In this document: piece by piece, positions 21,501-28,380 of the stretch
Layout of the letters: each line of letters starts with the position of its first letter
How positions within the stretch are numbered: the first letter of the stretch is position 1
Assembly (NCBI GenBank): GCA_963691815.1
Contig: OY829647.1
Location: 14,381,360-14,445,359 of the forward strand
Length of the DNA: 64,000 nucleotides
Origin: Echiichthys vipera
Taxonomy: Eukaryota; Chordata; Actinopteri; Perciformes; Trachinidae
Direction of reading: 5' to 3'
Notes under the pieces: generated by a model
Databases searched by the model: none
What the model was told of the DNA's origin: nothing
Seen by the model: only the letters and a program-made list of their open reading frames with translations
Position numbers and translations under genes: made by a program

Positions 21501-23064
21501 GTCGTACGGAGAAGAAACTGAAGGAGGTGATGATGCAGGTGGAGGATGAGCGTCGTCATGCCGACCAGTACAAGGAGCAGGTATTGACTCACGGGGAAGC
21601 AAAGTGACACAAAAGATTCACATTTACTCTGGATGTTTATCCTGCCAACCGCCCACGACCTCTCACTGTCTCCGCCTGTTTCCCCATGTGTCCATCCTCC
21701 CGTCAGATGGAGAAGGCCAACTCCCGTATGAAGCAGCTGAAGCGTCAGCTGGAGGAGGCGGAGGAGGAGGCCACCAGGGCCAACGCCGCCCGCAGGAAGC
21801 TGCAGAGGGAGCTGGACGACGCCACTGAGGCTAGCGAGGGTCTCACCAGGGAGGTCAGCTCCCTGAAGAACCGCCTCAGGTACGAGGAGAACTCTGCTAA
21901 CCCGTGTTAGAGATGCTCAGTTTAGTTCCAGGAAAACACTTCTAGAAAAATAAAAGCAAGCACAACAGTAAAGAGCAACATTAATGACACAGTCATACAG
22001 CAGTGAATTTGCTGTAAGGCGTCAAGCTATTTTAGTGGCATCCAGTAATAAAACTCTGATATAGTTGTTTAGTTTAAAAGTTATTAGTATTGATACATTC
22101 AGTTTTATGTTGTGTGCTTACTAATACTTTGACATTTTGCGTAAACAAGCTTATTTGCTTTCTTGCCAAAAGACGAGAAGGTCGACTCTTGTCTGTGCGC
22201 TGTTTCTAGAGTCAGGAGTGATTAGCTTCGTTAAAGAGCGGAAACAGGGGAAAATAGATTACCTGACTCAGTCCAAAGTTCAAAAATATGTGTTTGTTCA
22301 CTTACTGCAGTAGTTTAAAAAAAAAACACCAGAGTTTAAAGCAGAGTCAGGCCTCTTCCTGCAGCTCTCCCTCTCCCCTCTCTGCCCTGAGCCAATAGGA
22401 ACGCCCTCTCTAAAATAACCTGACCAAAGTCTCCAGTCACAGGATAGATTTTCTAAAGCCTGAAAACGAGCGGGGAGGAGGTGCAGGAGTCGAGTTTTCT
22501 CTCAGAACACTTCAATTACAATATGACTCACTAGGATTATTGATTTTTTTTGCCACAAAAATAAACAAGAAATTATGCAAAGACTGCTTTCGACAGGCTC
22601 TCCCATGAGGTTTAAGAGGCGTAAGTGCACAAACAGGGACGTGCGTGCTGCAACTGTTTCACTGCGTCCAGCCTCAAAGAAATAGTTTCAGCATACATGT
22701 CTGCGTTTTTACATTTCTGACCCAACAGAATCCAAGTGGTGAACTCCAGAGGTGCTGGTGGGAATATGAACTTTGAGTCAGGCTAGCTGTTTCCCTGTTT
22801 CCAGTCTTTATGCTCAGCTCTTATCGATCTTTTCATCTCACACATATTTCTCTCATGTTGAACTTCTCCTTAAAGCAGCCGAGGTATAAGTTGTTTTGTT
22901 GATCTGTTCTGACCAGGCGAGGCGGACCAGTCAGCAGCTTCTCCTCCAGCCGTTCGGGCCGCCGAAACCTCAATCTGGACGGCGCCTCCGTTGACATGTC
23001 AGACGACGACGCCGACAGCCGCGCCGGCGACTTCAACGAGACTCAAACCCCCAACGCCGAGTAA
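698..23064 (+). CDS. myh10: Non-muscle myosin II heavy chain B (NM-IIB), 3' part, 32 exons
   Basis: Actin-activated ATPase motor that forms bipolar filaments for cortical tension, cytokinesis, migration and neural morphogenesis. Coding exons: 698-850, 1041-1214, 3330-3503, 4539-4653, 4879-4941 (cassette), 6831-7024, 7280-7401, 7491-7560, 8070-8230, 8655-8763, 9679-9810, 10127-10333, 10752-10889, 11102-11225, 11924-12095, 14617-14829, 15123-15267, 15425-15631, 15822-15926, 16180-16332, 17129-17377, 17472-17684, 17971-18183, 18300-18461, 19162-19290, 19537-19625, 19823-19946, 20159-20248, 20735-20853, 21472-21580, 21707-21879, 22917-23064. All introns are GT-AG and in phase, giving 1582 residues with the cassette and 1561 without. 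About 420 N-terminal residues (P-loop, switch I) lie outside. Domains: switch II, relay helix, loop 2, SH1/SH2 helices, converter, two IQ motifs, about 1,090 residues of heptad coiled coil, then a short tailpiece ending SDDDADSRAGDFNETQTPNAE in two pieces (SDDDADSRAG, DFNETQTPNAE). MYH10 is preferred over MYH9, MYH11 and MYH14 because of that tail and the B2-type insert. Confidence 0.95.
1041..1214 (+). CDS. myh10: myh10 exon: relay helix and relay loop
   Basis: 58 codons, LNSFEQMCINYTNEK through CIDLIERP. The stretch NSFEQ to EQEEY is the relay helix and REGIEWSFIDF the relay loop, which pass nucleotide state to the converter. The reading frame runs on only a few codons past the donor at 1215. 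Confidence 0.95.
1609..1890 (+). pseudogene. Myb/SANT-like (NAIF1-type) protein remnant of Harbinger
   Basis: Reads MERRNAGTKRNFSDTEIGIL, then LFVSLKSGIKGARKNALW and KRITEAVN, the trihelix-like N-terminal DNA-binding domain seen in Harbinger-encoded Myb-like proteins. The family-like part covers about 56 residues, after which the frame turns into unrelated sequence and stops. Cellular relatives such as NAIF1 exist, but the setting between transposon ends argues for a remnant. Confidence 0.65.
2084..2260 (-). pseudogene. HARBI1-like transposase fragment, copy 1
   Basis: The minus strand reads KIVVGAIDCTHVRLKAPS, NDYAFINLKNYHSINVQV and ICDAKLSLFNVARWPGG. The pattern GAIDCTH with HSINVQ-CD is typical of the DDE-type nuclease domain of Harbinger transposases. 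Only about 58 residues remain and no complete catalytic triad is present. Confidence 0.7.
2416..2592 (-). pseudogene. HARBI1-like transposase fragment, copy 2
   Basis: Second tandem copy of the same transposase fragment, 332 bp to the right of copy 1. As far as I can read, it is unchanged from copy 1. Confidence 0.65.
2885..3230. repeat. Dispersed teleost repeat
   Basis: Contains ggtcaaaggtcaacttcact, tttttggccattattcaa and acatttggtcggatactg, phrases common in fish intergenic DNA. Part of it recurs in inverse orientation at about 40,985-41,080. Confidence 0.5.
3330..3503 (+). CDS. myh10: myh10 exon: lower 50-kDa domain
   Basis: 58 codons, ANPPGVLALLDEECWFP to DFCILHYAGK, part of the lower 50-kDa (actin-binding) subdomain. 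The preceding intron (1215-3329) holds the Harbinger element. Confidence 0.95.
3504..4538 (+). other. myh10 intron, nothing supported
   Basis: AT-rich intron between the exons at 3330 and 4539. The short frames seen there have no family-like content. Confidence 0.7.
4539..4653 (+). CDS. myh10: myh10 exon: strand entering loop 2
   Basis: VDYKADEWLMKNMDPLN to FVAELWKD, 38 codons plus one base (phase 1). It ends exactly where the actin-contacting loop 2 begins, so it can join either the 63-nt cassette at 4879 or the constitutive exon at 6831 without a frame change. Confidence 0.94.
4879..4941 (+). CDS. myh10: myh10 cassette exon, B2 (R18)-type loop 2 insert
   Basis: A 63-nt exon between tgttgtag and gtgaatga, phase 1 on both sides, so it adds or skips exactly 21 codons. 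It encodes EIQTIQRASFYD followed by NVTSLDDPA. From memory, mammalian MYH10 has a 63-nt alternative exon (R18, the B2 insert) at this same place with a very similar EIQ-IQRASFYD core, used in neurons. It is too short to show as a long open frame. That inclusion here is neural is inferred from the mammalian case. Confidence 0.9.
4942..6830 (+). other. myh10 intron downstream of the cassette exon
   Basis: A single TGCATG (5184-5189), the RBFOX-binding hexamer, lies 243 nt past the cassette exon. Otherwise AT-rich, with no repeat I can name and no coding. Confidence 0.6.
5184..5189 (+). promoter_or_regulatory. TGCATG element downstream of the cassette exon
   Basis: RBFOX proteins bind UGCAUG and promote inclusion of upstream neural exons; mammalian MYH10 exon N30 is a known example. 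One hit in a 1.9-kb intron can easily be chance (expected about 0.5), so the role is only suggested by position. Confidence 0.3.
6831..7024 (+). CDS. myh10: myh10 exon: end of loop 2, actin-binding helix
   Basis: Starts with the last two bases of a Val codon (G|TC) and reads VDRIVGLDQVAGMNETAF to FVRCIIPNHEKR. It holds the C-terminal side of loop 2 and the helix of the lower 50-kDa domain that docks on actin. Confidence 0.95.
7280..7401 (+). CDS. myh10: myh10 exon: SH2/SH1 helices
   Basis: AGKLEPHLVLDQLRCNGV to FQEFRQR. The two reactive cysteines of class II myosins are present (in LRCNG and in IRICRQGFPNR). It ends in phase 2 inside an Arg codon completed at 7491. Confidence 0.95.
7491..7560 (+). 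CDS. myh10: myh10 exon: start of converter
   Basis: 70 bp. Completes Arg, then YEILTPNAIPKGFMDGK to ACERM, the first part of the converter domain. Separated from the previous exon by an 89-bp intron. Confidence 0.94.
8070..8230 (+). CDS. myh10: myh10 exon: converter and first IQ motif
   Basis: IRALELDPNLFRIGQSKI to CRGYLARK. The segment IIIYFQSVCRGYLARKAF, completed by the next exon, is the first IQ motif, which binds essential light chain. Confidence 0.95.
8655..8763 (+). CDS. myh10: myh10 exon: second IQ motif
   Basis: AFAKKQQQLSALKVLQRN to WQWWRLFTK. This is the second IQ motif, the site of regulatory light chain, whose phosphorylation controls filament assembly and motor activity. The Trp-rich hook is intact. 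Confidence 0.95.
8796..8870 (+). pseudogene. LINE reverse-transcriptase scrap (YADD motif)
   Basis: Reads VLMFYADDTQFYISDSPDN, the catalytic YADD box in an L2-like setting (FYADDTQLYIS). Only about 25 residues are recognisable before stops. Confidence 0.65.
9585..9677 (+). repeat. CT microsatellite serving as polypyrimidine tract
   Basis: A nearly pure CT run (about 9593-9660), then cccccctccctctcag, directly before the exon at 9679. It doubles as the 3' splice-site tract, so length changes could affect splicing. Confidence 0.9.
9679..9810 (+). CDS. myh10: myh10 exon: head-rod junction
   Basis: 44 codons, VKPLLQVTRQEEELQAKD onward. The proline in VKPLL marks the end of the lever arm, and heptad coiled coil starts here. 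The acceptor follows a run of about 85 pyrimidines, mostly a CT microsatellite. Confidence 0.95.
9930..10008 (+). repeat. LINE-type 3' end fragment
   Basis: Contains ttccctcgggataaataaag followed by cttcttgaatcttgact, a tail I recognise from several fish non-LTR elements. The related form gggactaataaaggaatctt occurs near 56,505. Confidence 0.45.
10127..10333 (+). CDS. myh10: myh10 exon: proximal rod (S2)
   Basis: 69 codons, LVEEKNILAEQLHAETEL to NEKKKMQSHIQ. Charged heptad coiled coil of the S2 region with no breaks. Confidence 0.95.
10752..10889 (+). CDS. myh10: myh10 exon: S2 coiled coil
   Basis: 46 codons, DLEEQLDEEEAARQKLQL to LLEDQNSKFLK; phase 0 on both sides. Confidence 0.95.
11102..11225 (+). 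CDS. myh10: myh10 exon: S2 coiled coil
   Basis: EKKLLEDRIGEMTSQLTE to QEMMMVDLE plus one base. It ends in phase 1 within a Glu codon completed at 11924. Confidence 0.94.
11924..12095 (+). CDS. myh10: myh10 exon: S2 coiled coil
   Basis: Starts with two bases finishing Glu, then RLKKEEKTRQELEKAKRK to EELQAALA and two bases of Arg. The following intron (12096-14616) is the longest of the rod. Confidence 0.95.
12411..12446 (+). repeat. TCC/TTC trinucleotide microsatellite
   Basis: Run of cttcttcttctcctcctc and further ctc units inside an intron. Confidence 0.85.
14132..14171 (+). repeat. CA dinucleotide microsatellite
   Basis: About 20 uninterrupted AC units in the intron before the exon at 14617. 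Confidence 0.95.
14617..14829 (+). CDS. myh10: myh10 exon: rod coiled coil
   Basis: SDEETVQKNNALKQVREL to DTTAAQQEL plus two bases of Arg (CG|G). The open frame visible upstream of 14617 is intron. Confidence 0.95.
14865..15000. repeat. Dispersed repeat, second copy near 38,485
   Basis: Reads gggcaactctgccgatttca, caggtcttgaggagtac and aacctttttgtggctcaa. The same phrases in the same order appear at about 38,485-38,600 in ubn2, so this is an interspersed family. Class not recognised. Confidence 0.7.
15123..15267 (+). CDS. myh10: myh10 exon: rod coiled coil
   Basis: SKREQEVAELKKAIDEET to LEELSEQLEQAKR. Ends in phase 0. Confidence 0.95.
15425..15631 (+). CDS. myh10: myh10 exon: rod coiled coil
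   Basis: 69 codons, FKANLEKNKQSLETDNKE to TAERSHKLQ. Confidence 0.95.
15822..15926 (+). CDS. myh10: myh10 exon: rod coiled coil
   Basis: 35 codons, TEMDNASALLDGAEKKSV to KLNSKLQDSE. It aligns with the less conserved mid-rod stretch NELDNVSTLLEEAEKK of mammalian NM-IIB, recalled from memory. Too short to stand out as an open frame. Confidence 0.92.
16180..16332 (+). CDS. myh10: myh10 exon: rod coiled coil
   Basis: 51 codons, ELRQEETRQKLNLSGQIR to LEKQLQTVHSQ. Confidence 0.95.
16333..17128 (+). other. myh10 intron, nothing supported
   Basis: About 800 bp between rod exons, no repeat or coding recognised. Confidence 0.65.
17129..17377 (+). CDS. myh10: myh10 exon: rod coiled coil
   Basis: 83 codons, LFETKKKLEEDVGSMEGL to EKKQKKFDQ. 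Confidence 0.95.
17472..17684 (+). CDS. myh10: myh10 exon: light meromyosin region
   Basis: 71 codons, LLAEEKTISARYAEERDR to MSSKDDVGKN. Confidence 0.95.
17971..18183 (+). CDS. myh10: myh10 exon: light meromyosin region
   Basis: 71 codons, VHELEKSKRTLEQQVEEM to KKRSLVKQ. Confidence 0.95.
18300..18461 (+). CDS. myh10: myh10 exon: light meromyosin region
   Basis: 54 codons, VREMEAELEDERKQRTLA to AVKQLKKLQ. The donor gtacac runs straight into a CA microsatellite of about 45 bp. Confidence 0.95.
18464..18508 (+). repeat. CA microsatellite immediately after a 5' splice site
   Basis: Begins 2 nt inside the intron, so the donor reads gtacacacac. CA-rich intron starts can bind hnRNP L; an effect here is conjecture. 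Confidence 0.95.
18509..19161 (+). other. myh10 intron, nothing supported
   Basis: AT-rich intron with no coding or repeat recognised beyond the CA run at its start. Confidence 0.65.
19162..19290 (+). CDS. myh10: myh10 exon: light meromyosin region
   Basis: 43 codons, VQMKDYQRELEEARASRD to EAEILQLQE. Confidence 0.95.
19537..19625 (+). CDS. myh10: myh10 exon: light meromyosin region
   Basis: DHAASERARRHAEQERDE to ISNSASGK, with Lys split AA|G. Confidence 0.94.
19823..19946 (+). CDS. myh10: myh10 exon: light meromyosin region
   Basis: SALLEEKRRLEARIAQLE to NDRFRKTNIQ. Confidence 0.95.
20159..20248 (+). CDS. myh10: myh10 exon: light meromyosin region
   Basis: 30 codons, VDNLNTELAGERSTAQKS to QQMERQNK; phase 0 on both sides. 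Confidence 0.94.
20249..20734 (+). other. myh10 intron, nothing supported
   Basis: Nearly 500 bp without a recognised element. Confidence 0.6.
20735..20853 (+). CDS. myh10: myh10 exon: light meromyosin region
   Basis: DLKSKLAELEGTVKSKFK to EDQMEQEAK, with the final Lys split AA|G. Confidence 0.94.
21188..21321. mobile_element. Short palindromic MITE in a myh10 intron
   Basis: The left arm atgctgcgttcaattgtc with atgggaagtc is matched by the reverse complement of the right end (gacttcccatggcacctg, aacgcagcat). Arms are about 40 bp and imperfect, and the total is about 134 bp. The end sequence TGCTGCGTTCA recurs near 28,992 and 50,043. Confidence 0.7.
21472..21580 (+). CDS. myh10: myh10 exon: light meromyosin region
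   Basis: Completes Lys, then ERAAANKIVRRTEKKLKE to HADQYKEQ. Confidence 0.94.
21707..21879 (+). CDS. myh10: myh10 exon: assembly competence region
   Basis: MEKANSRMKQLKRQLEEA to SSLKNRL plus two bases of Arg. This is the C-terminal end of the coiled coil, the part of the myosin II rod needed for filament assembly. Confidence 0.95.
21880..22916 (+). other. Last myh10 intron, partly transposon-derived
   Basis: No coding. Around 22,785-22,820 it reads agctgtttccctgtttccag and tctttatgctcagctc, a phrase frequent in fish dispersed repeats. The 600 bp upstream (gagccaataggaacgccc and neighbours) also look repeat-like. Confidence 0.5.
22917..23064 (+). CDS. myh10: myh10 last coding exon: non-helical tailpiece and stop
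   Basis: RRGGPVSSFSSSRSGRRN, then LNLDGASVDMSDDDADS, then RAGDFNETQTPNAE and TAA at 23062-23064. The Ser cluster and acidic patch resemble the phosphorylated tailpiece of MYH10. This is the strongest isoform marker apart from the cassette exon. Confidence 0.95.
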
Positions 23065-24590
23065 ACAGAGACCCTCTCATTCCTCGCTTTTCCCCTCTCT
23101 TCCCTTTTCGCCACTACCAACCTGTGACCTGAGCCCAGTCCCCCCCTCCCCCTCCTCCCAAAAGATCCTCGGCGTCACCATCGCCATCGTCTTGATTCAT
23201 TTCAAACCACTGACTGGACAGAAGATTGGAGCGACGAGCTGTTTTTTGCTAACACTGGGCGGAGTGCGCCTGGCAGACATTTTGTATCAGTTAACACTGC
23301 AGGGAAAATCCACCGCCCTCCCCTGAAGTCCAGCCTCCAGTCCTGGAGAGTCACAGGGGTCAAACGGACAATTCTGCCTTACTCTGTTCTCCTCCAGCAA
23401 GCTGCTAGTCCTGGCTCGTCTCTCTGCCATGTATCATCTCAGCGTCACGACGCAACGCTCTCCCTCCCTCCCATCAGGCGCGAAGTCATCCGCTCAGCTT
23501 ATTGAGAAAGTACGCATAGGTGCAAAGTGCTTTTTATACATATGAAACTGTAGGTGGAGGCTGTGAAGTGTACACGCATCAAGTTTGTAATGTATGTGAA
23601 CGCACCTCATACTGGAAATGCAGGACTACAAGGAAACCGCGTTACGCTCTGGTTTCGTTATAAGTGTTCTGCTCACTAGTTGTGTAAAAAGCCATCTCAT
23701 ACCCGACACACACTCTCCCTCTTTCCAAAACCGAGGTCACCGTGGCCTCCGGACCGCCACGCCGGCTGCTTGTGTTGCATGAGTCTCCCTCTGATGTACA
23801 GACTAGTTGTCAGCTTCTACACGACAGGAACGACTAACACCTCGGGACACGCAATAGAAGAACACAGACTCTGAATTGAAAGTGTATTACTGTGAAGAAG
23901 AACAAAAAAGGTATTTTGTTTTCTCTTTTGCTTCATCTCAACATTAATGAAGAAATGCGTCGCTGGGTTTTAACTAGAAACCTCACACGGTTTAACACGG
24001 TTTGTATTGTTGACCATTTGTCCCCCGCCGTGGGTCGGCGTGAGCTGCCAGTGATGCAAAGACGCCGGGACATTTTTTTTTAACTGGAAACCAACAGATG
24101 GGAAAAGCTCTTACTGGAAGCACTAAGGTACCGTAGCGCTCAGGCTCTGTTTTCAATGTGACACTAAATGGTTAAACATGTAGTTTGATAAGAAATGCGG
24201 TCAGATTGAAAATAATCTCCTCACTACGTTTCGGTGTTTGTGCCGCCAAGCCCCAGTTTGTGTCTTCACAGAACATTCACCTGCCGATCTTTGGAAAAAC
24301 ACTTAACGGTCTTTTAACTCCTGCTGCTGTTCTGAAAGCAAACTCCTAACCATCTGGATTAATACTTATATTCAGTTTGTTGCATGATTAAAAATATTTT
24401 TAACTCTAAACTATGTATCCAGGACGGATGAGAAGCCCTTAAATTTAAACTGTTTTTTACCCGTTTCACCAGTCACTATTTCCTAACGAATGACGGCAGG
24501 CAACATAAAACAATTTTTTTAATGTGTTTGTTCACATTTCATTGTTATATGTTCAGACAAATTTAAATAAATGAAAAACAGATGTTAATC
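23065..24590 (+). other. myh10: Probable myh10 3' untranslated region
   Basis: Starts after the TAA. No further coding. ATTAAA occurs at 24386-24391 and AATAAA at 24566-24571, so the transcript probably ends near 24,590, giving a UTR of about 1.5 kb. A longer form reaching AATAAA at 26572 cannot be excluded. Confidence 0.55.
24566..24571 (+). terminator. myh10: Candidate poly(A) signal AATAAA of myh10
   Basis: First canonical hexamer after the myh10 stop, in an AT-rich stretch. No transcript evidence is available. Confidence 0.5.
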
Positions 24591-24754
24591 TCTGTTTCCT
24601 GCACAGGGACCTCACATTCAAATGTCCCTTATAAAGTCAGGGTTAGGACCCAAAAAGGTTTTTTAAGCGTTTTTATCGGGTCGCCAGTCAGCAGAGGAAA
24701 AAGCATAACAATGCTTTAATAAGTATTATAAGAATAAGAATAAGATTCATCTCT

Positions 24755-24967
24755 CATCTCATCTTCATCCGCTTATCCGGGGTCGGGTTGCTGGGGCAGC
24801 AGCTTTAGCAGAGGACCCCAAACTTCCCTTTCCCGGGCCACATTAACCAGCTCTAACTGGGGGATCCCGAGGCGTTCCCAGGCCAGTGTGGGGATCTAAT
24901 CTCTCCACTTAGTCCTGGGTCTTCCCCGAGGCCTCCTCCCAGCTGGACGTGCCTGGAACACCTTCCT
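24755..24967 (-). mobile_element. Truncated LINE 3' end, inverted
   Basis: The reverse complement corresponds to the same element as 47,755-48,145. Shared phrases are aggaggcctc, gggaacgcctcgggatcc, gcccgggaaagggaagtttg and the tail ccccggataagcggatgaag. Only the last 210 bp are present. Confidence 0.75.
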
Positions 24968-25324
24968 ATGAAGTGGATTCATATTTCACTTTTTTTTTTT
25001 TTTGCTGGTCTGATGCTAATTTCTCTTTTCTCGTGATTCCCTCACTTTCTGTCGGTAAATTCCCGTTCATGTGTTTTTGTCAGCAGGTCTCTGGGAAACA
25101 CTGAGCTGAAAACGTTTGGGGACCCCTGACTTATAGCTGACTCTGGTCAATAGAATAAAAACATGGTAATATTTTTCTTGTGAAGTACAAAACAAACATA
25201 AAGACGTCTTCATTTCTGGCTGACTGGATAGGAAATTTGGAAAACACTTAAAAAAAAAAGATTTTTTAAAAATCAATCAAAACAATCTCAACCACCGTGT
25301 AAAGCACCATATAAAGAGGCCTTG

Positions 25325-25405
25325 ACGTCCTCTGCTGCATGTCTCCCCCTCTCCCTCACCCCATTTCCTGTCTGTCCTCTCTAATAAAAGGCTTGAAAAC
25401 TGCCC
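25325..25405 (+). mobile_element. 3' fragment of a tRNA-derived SINE
   Basis: Reads ctctgctgcatgtctccccc, catttcctgtctgtcctctc and taataaaaggcttgaaaa, matching the tail half of the SINE at 37,685-37,830 (ttgctgcatgtcgctctc). The tRNA-like head is missing. Confidence 0.6.
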
Positions 25406-27360
25406 AAAAAACAAGGGTACGCCACAGACTTAGCATTTCTCTGTTAAGGCCTTCTAATCCATGCTGGCTAAAAAGGAAAAAGAAGTGCAACAGACAGATT
25501 ATTAGTTTCACCCAGGCAGTTAGAAGAGTCTTTCAGAAACAACAGGAAGTGTAAGAACAAGGGAGAGGTTTGGACGTGGCTTTGTGATCGAAAAGTCATA
25601 ACCAAAAGATACCAAGGCACACACACAAGTCTAACCTCATCTCGTCTTTTGGTCTCGTGGAAGAGCAGTTTGTTGTATTTGTGAGGTAAACTCAGCAAAC
25701 CGACTGCCGTTTTCTCTCTCTGCAGCGGTAAGTGTTGCTCTGTGAGTGTTACTCGAACTGTAACACAATAAGAAAAGAACAGGCTGGGGCTGGTTTGTGC
25801 CGTGGTTTCAGACTTCTGACTTCCCTGACTAAGCACTTAGTATTCACACGTGACAGTTTGAATGAAAATAAGATTTTGTCCTTTTTTCTTCCGTTTTAAG
25901 TTCCTTTAATGGCGTTTTTTAATCAAAGTAAAGAACCGCTCTGCTCAAAAACACAGCTAAGCCACTACAGTGGGCCAGGGTGGCCATCCATCAGCGTTTA
26001 TATAGTTTCATCATGGATCTGCAGATTAGGATGGTCGTCGACAGCGGACGTCTTTGCCCTGCTCCTCAATGTTAACAGGATGTTTCTTTAAAAGTGCCTT
26101 AGACACTAACTAAGAACATGAGCAGACTGACTTCATGACAGATGTGACGAAGCGCTGAAACAGGAGAAACACCAAGGAGATATTCAACACTAAGTCTTTT
26201 CTTTCTTTCTTTGGTATTTTTTGCTGTGCTTCATTTCATACCCGCACCTCCTCGCTCGAGTGTTTGGGTCAGAATCAGTGTTTAACGTGTAACGGTGTCA
26301 TCAACTTCAGGAGAAGCGGCGCCCTCTGCAGCTGCATTTTCAAGTTACTTTGGGTAAATTATGCTCTGCACAGGATTCATTTGGTTTGAAGCTTTAACAT
26401 CCACACGTAGTTAACTCATTTTTATTTTATTATTATTGTTATTATTATTATTATTATCCAGCTGGCTGTTGACAACCAGGCATTCAACTGCAAACACTCC
26501 CATCATATGATTTCTTGTATACCTGTATTTCTAGACGGTCATTTTTGTTTTGTTTGTTTTTGTAAAAGGAAAATAAAGCATATTCATTGTAGCTGTGAAG
26601 CTGAAGAGTTTTTGGTGCCTGAACAGCTGATCGAGTGGGTTGAGCCTGAACGTAAAAAGTTAGCATCAGGGGAGCTCGGATACTATGGATCACCATGGCA
26701 ACAGATACATAAATGGCAGTTTAATCCTGTGGATGTAGAGATATTAAAGCATGTTTATACAGACTGCACATTTAGCTTTAAATTAAAGTGTCAATAACTT
26801 ACAATCGTCTTTATGCAGCTAATAATAATTTAAAAATCACACGGTCTGATCCAGTGATAAAGTGTTTGGTGACGTTCAGGTTAAAATACAGCAGATTTTA
26901 AAGTCATATCTATTTGGATCTTTACTCGCACAGCAATTTTATTTTAGAGTCACTGAAATGTTCAAACATAATCAGCCTGTTTTTTTTTTTTTTTTAAAAA
27001 CTCATTGTCACACGACATTCTGCAGCTGCAACACGATCATAACATAAAGGAAATTAAAGGTAAAATTATTAGGTAAATTCAATTTACCTTTTTTAGACTA
27101 TTAGACTAGAATTATTTTGGTCCAAATTAAACATTGAATAATATCGATGCTTCTGGTAATAAGTGTTTTTTAAATCCAGACTGTGTGACATTATGTTGCT
27201 AAGTAATTACAAGACATTTTTACATTTGTATTTTAGGATAAAAGTCATAGATAGTTTAAAAAAAAAGTCAAAATATAATGTGTCCAAAAAATGCTTGAGT
27301 CAGTCAAAGTAGCCTGTCTAAAGCAGAGTTTCTTGAAATGTCAATATCAAATTATGGGCA

Positions 27361-27655
27361 TAAAGGGTGGTGTAGTGGTTAGCACTGTCGTCTCACAGCA
27401 CGAAGGTTACAGGTTCGCATCCCGGCCTCGGCCCTTCTGTGCGGAGTTTGCATGTTCTCCCCGTGTCTGCGTGGGTTTTCTCCGGGTTCTCCATTTTCCT
27501 CCCACAGTCCAAAGACATGCAGGTGTTAGGTTAATTGGTGACTCTAAAACTGCCCGTAGATGGGAGTGGTTGTCTGTCTCTGTTCGTCTCTGTGTGTATT
27601 GCGATAGACTGGCTTGTCCAGGGTGTACCCCGCCCAATGTCACCTGAGATTGGGG
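27361..27655 (+). mobile_element. tRNA-derived SINE, V-SINE-like body
   Basis: The head ggtggtgtagtggttagcac fits a Pol III A box, and ggttcgcatcc (27412-27422) fits a B box. The body (ctgtgcggagtttgcatgtt, cctcccacagtccaaagaca, ccagggtgtaccccgccc) is the conserved middle of fish V-SINE-type elements. The 3' tail is cut off near 27,655. Confidence 0.75.
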
Positions 27656-27767
27656 AAATTCAATTTTCACTCTTTTTTCATGTTACACACACACATCATT
27701 ACGATCAAGTGGGATTCATCACTCAGCAGCCTGGGTCAGAGCACAGTTGGAGTTATTTATATGTTTC

Positions 27768-28024
27768 TACCTTTCTGTGTGGAGTTTGTGTGGAGTATGC
27801 GTGGGTTTCCTCCCACAATCCAAAGACATGCATGTATTAGGTTAATTGGTGACTCTAAATCACCCGTAGGTGTGAATGGTTGTCTGTCTCTGTTCGTCTC
27901 TATGTGCCCTGTGATAGACTGGCGTCCTGTCCAGGGTGTACCCCGCCTCACGCCTGATGTCAGCTGGGATCGGCTCCAGCACCCCCCGCGACCCCGGGAT
28001 AAGCGGTTGAAGATGAATGAATGA
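27768..28024 (+). mobile_element. Second SINE copy, headless, with complete L2-type tail
   Basis: Starts within the body (ctttctgtgtggagtttgtg) and runs to ggtgtaccccgcctcacg, gataagcggttgaagatg and a tgaatgaatga end. The tRNA-like head is absent. It lies about 110 bp after the first copy in the same orientation. Confidence 0.75.
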
Positions 28025-28380
28025 ACTCAGCAAGGTGTGGACCACAACTTTACGAGTCAGGAAGTAATTTTTCCAATTATTTGGACAGGACGTGAATACA
28101 GCATTGAAGCTTGCTGTTATTAAACCTGGAGGCGTTTATTTTTGCCATTGTTTGGAAAAAAGATCCATGAATCTTTCATGATATTGTAATTCATATATTA
28201 TAGAGAATCCAGCCAATCACAGGTGATTTCAGACAGAGACAGAGAGGGAGAACCGCAGGAAAAGGTCTCTGCTTCAAATTCTGGCACGTTGCTCCATCGA
28301 AACATGTTCAGCAGTTCATTGTAACGTCAGACACTAAAAACAAGTTTGCTTAAAGAAAATAAAGTCAAAGAGTCGTCATG

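Larger units (their letters stand above)
24591..28380. other. Intergenic region between converging myh10 and ubn2
   Basis: No gene seen. Holds an inverted LINE 3' fragment (24,755-24,967), a SINE 3' piece (25,325-25,405), an ATT microsatellite near 26,430-26,457 and two tRNA-type SINE copies (27,361-28,024). Confidence 0.65.

Noticed and set aside
698..23064. Calling the myosin MYH9 or smooth-muscle MYH11
   Set aside because: The tail DMSDDDADS...DFNETQTPNAE and the EIQ-IQRASFYD cassette fit MYH10. MYH9 ends differently, and MYH11 lacks this loop 2 insert.
27361..27440. A genuine tRNA gene
   Set aside because: A and B boxes are present, but the sequence continues into a SINE body and no cloverleaf with acceptor stem is seen.
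27407..28045. Overlapping frames of 60-136 codons on both strands
   Set aside because: All lie in the two SINE copies and are non-coding.
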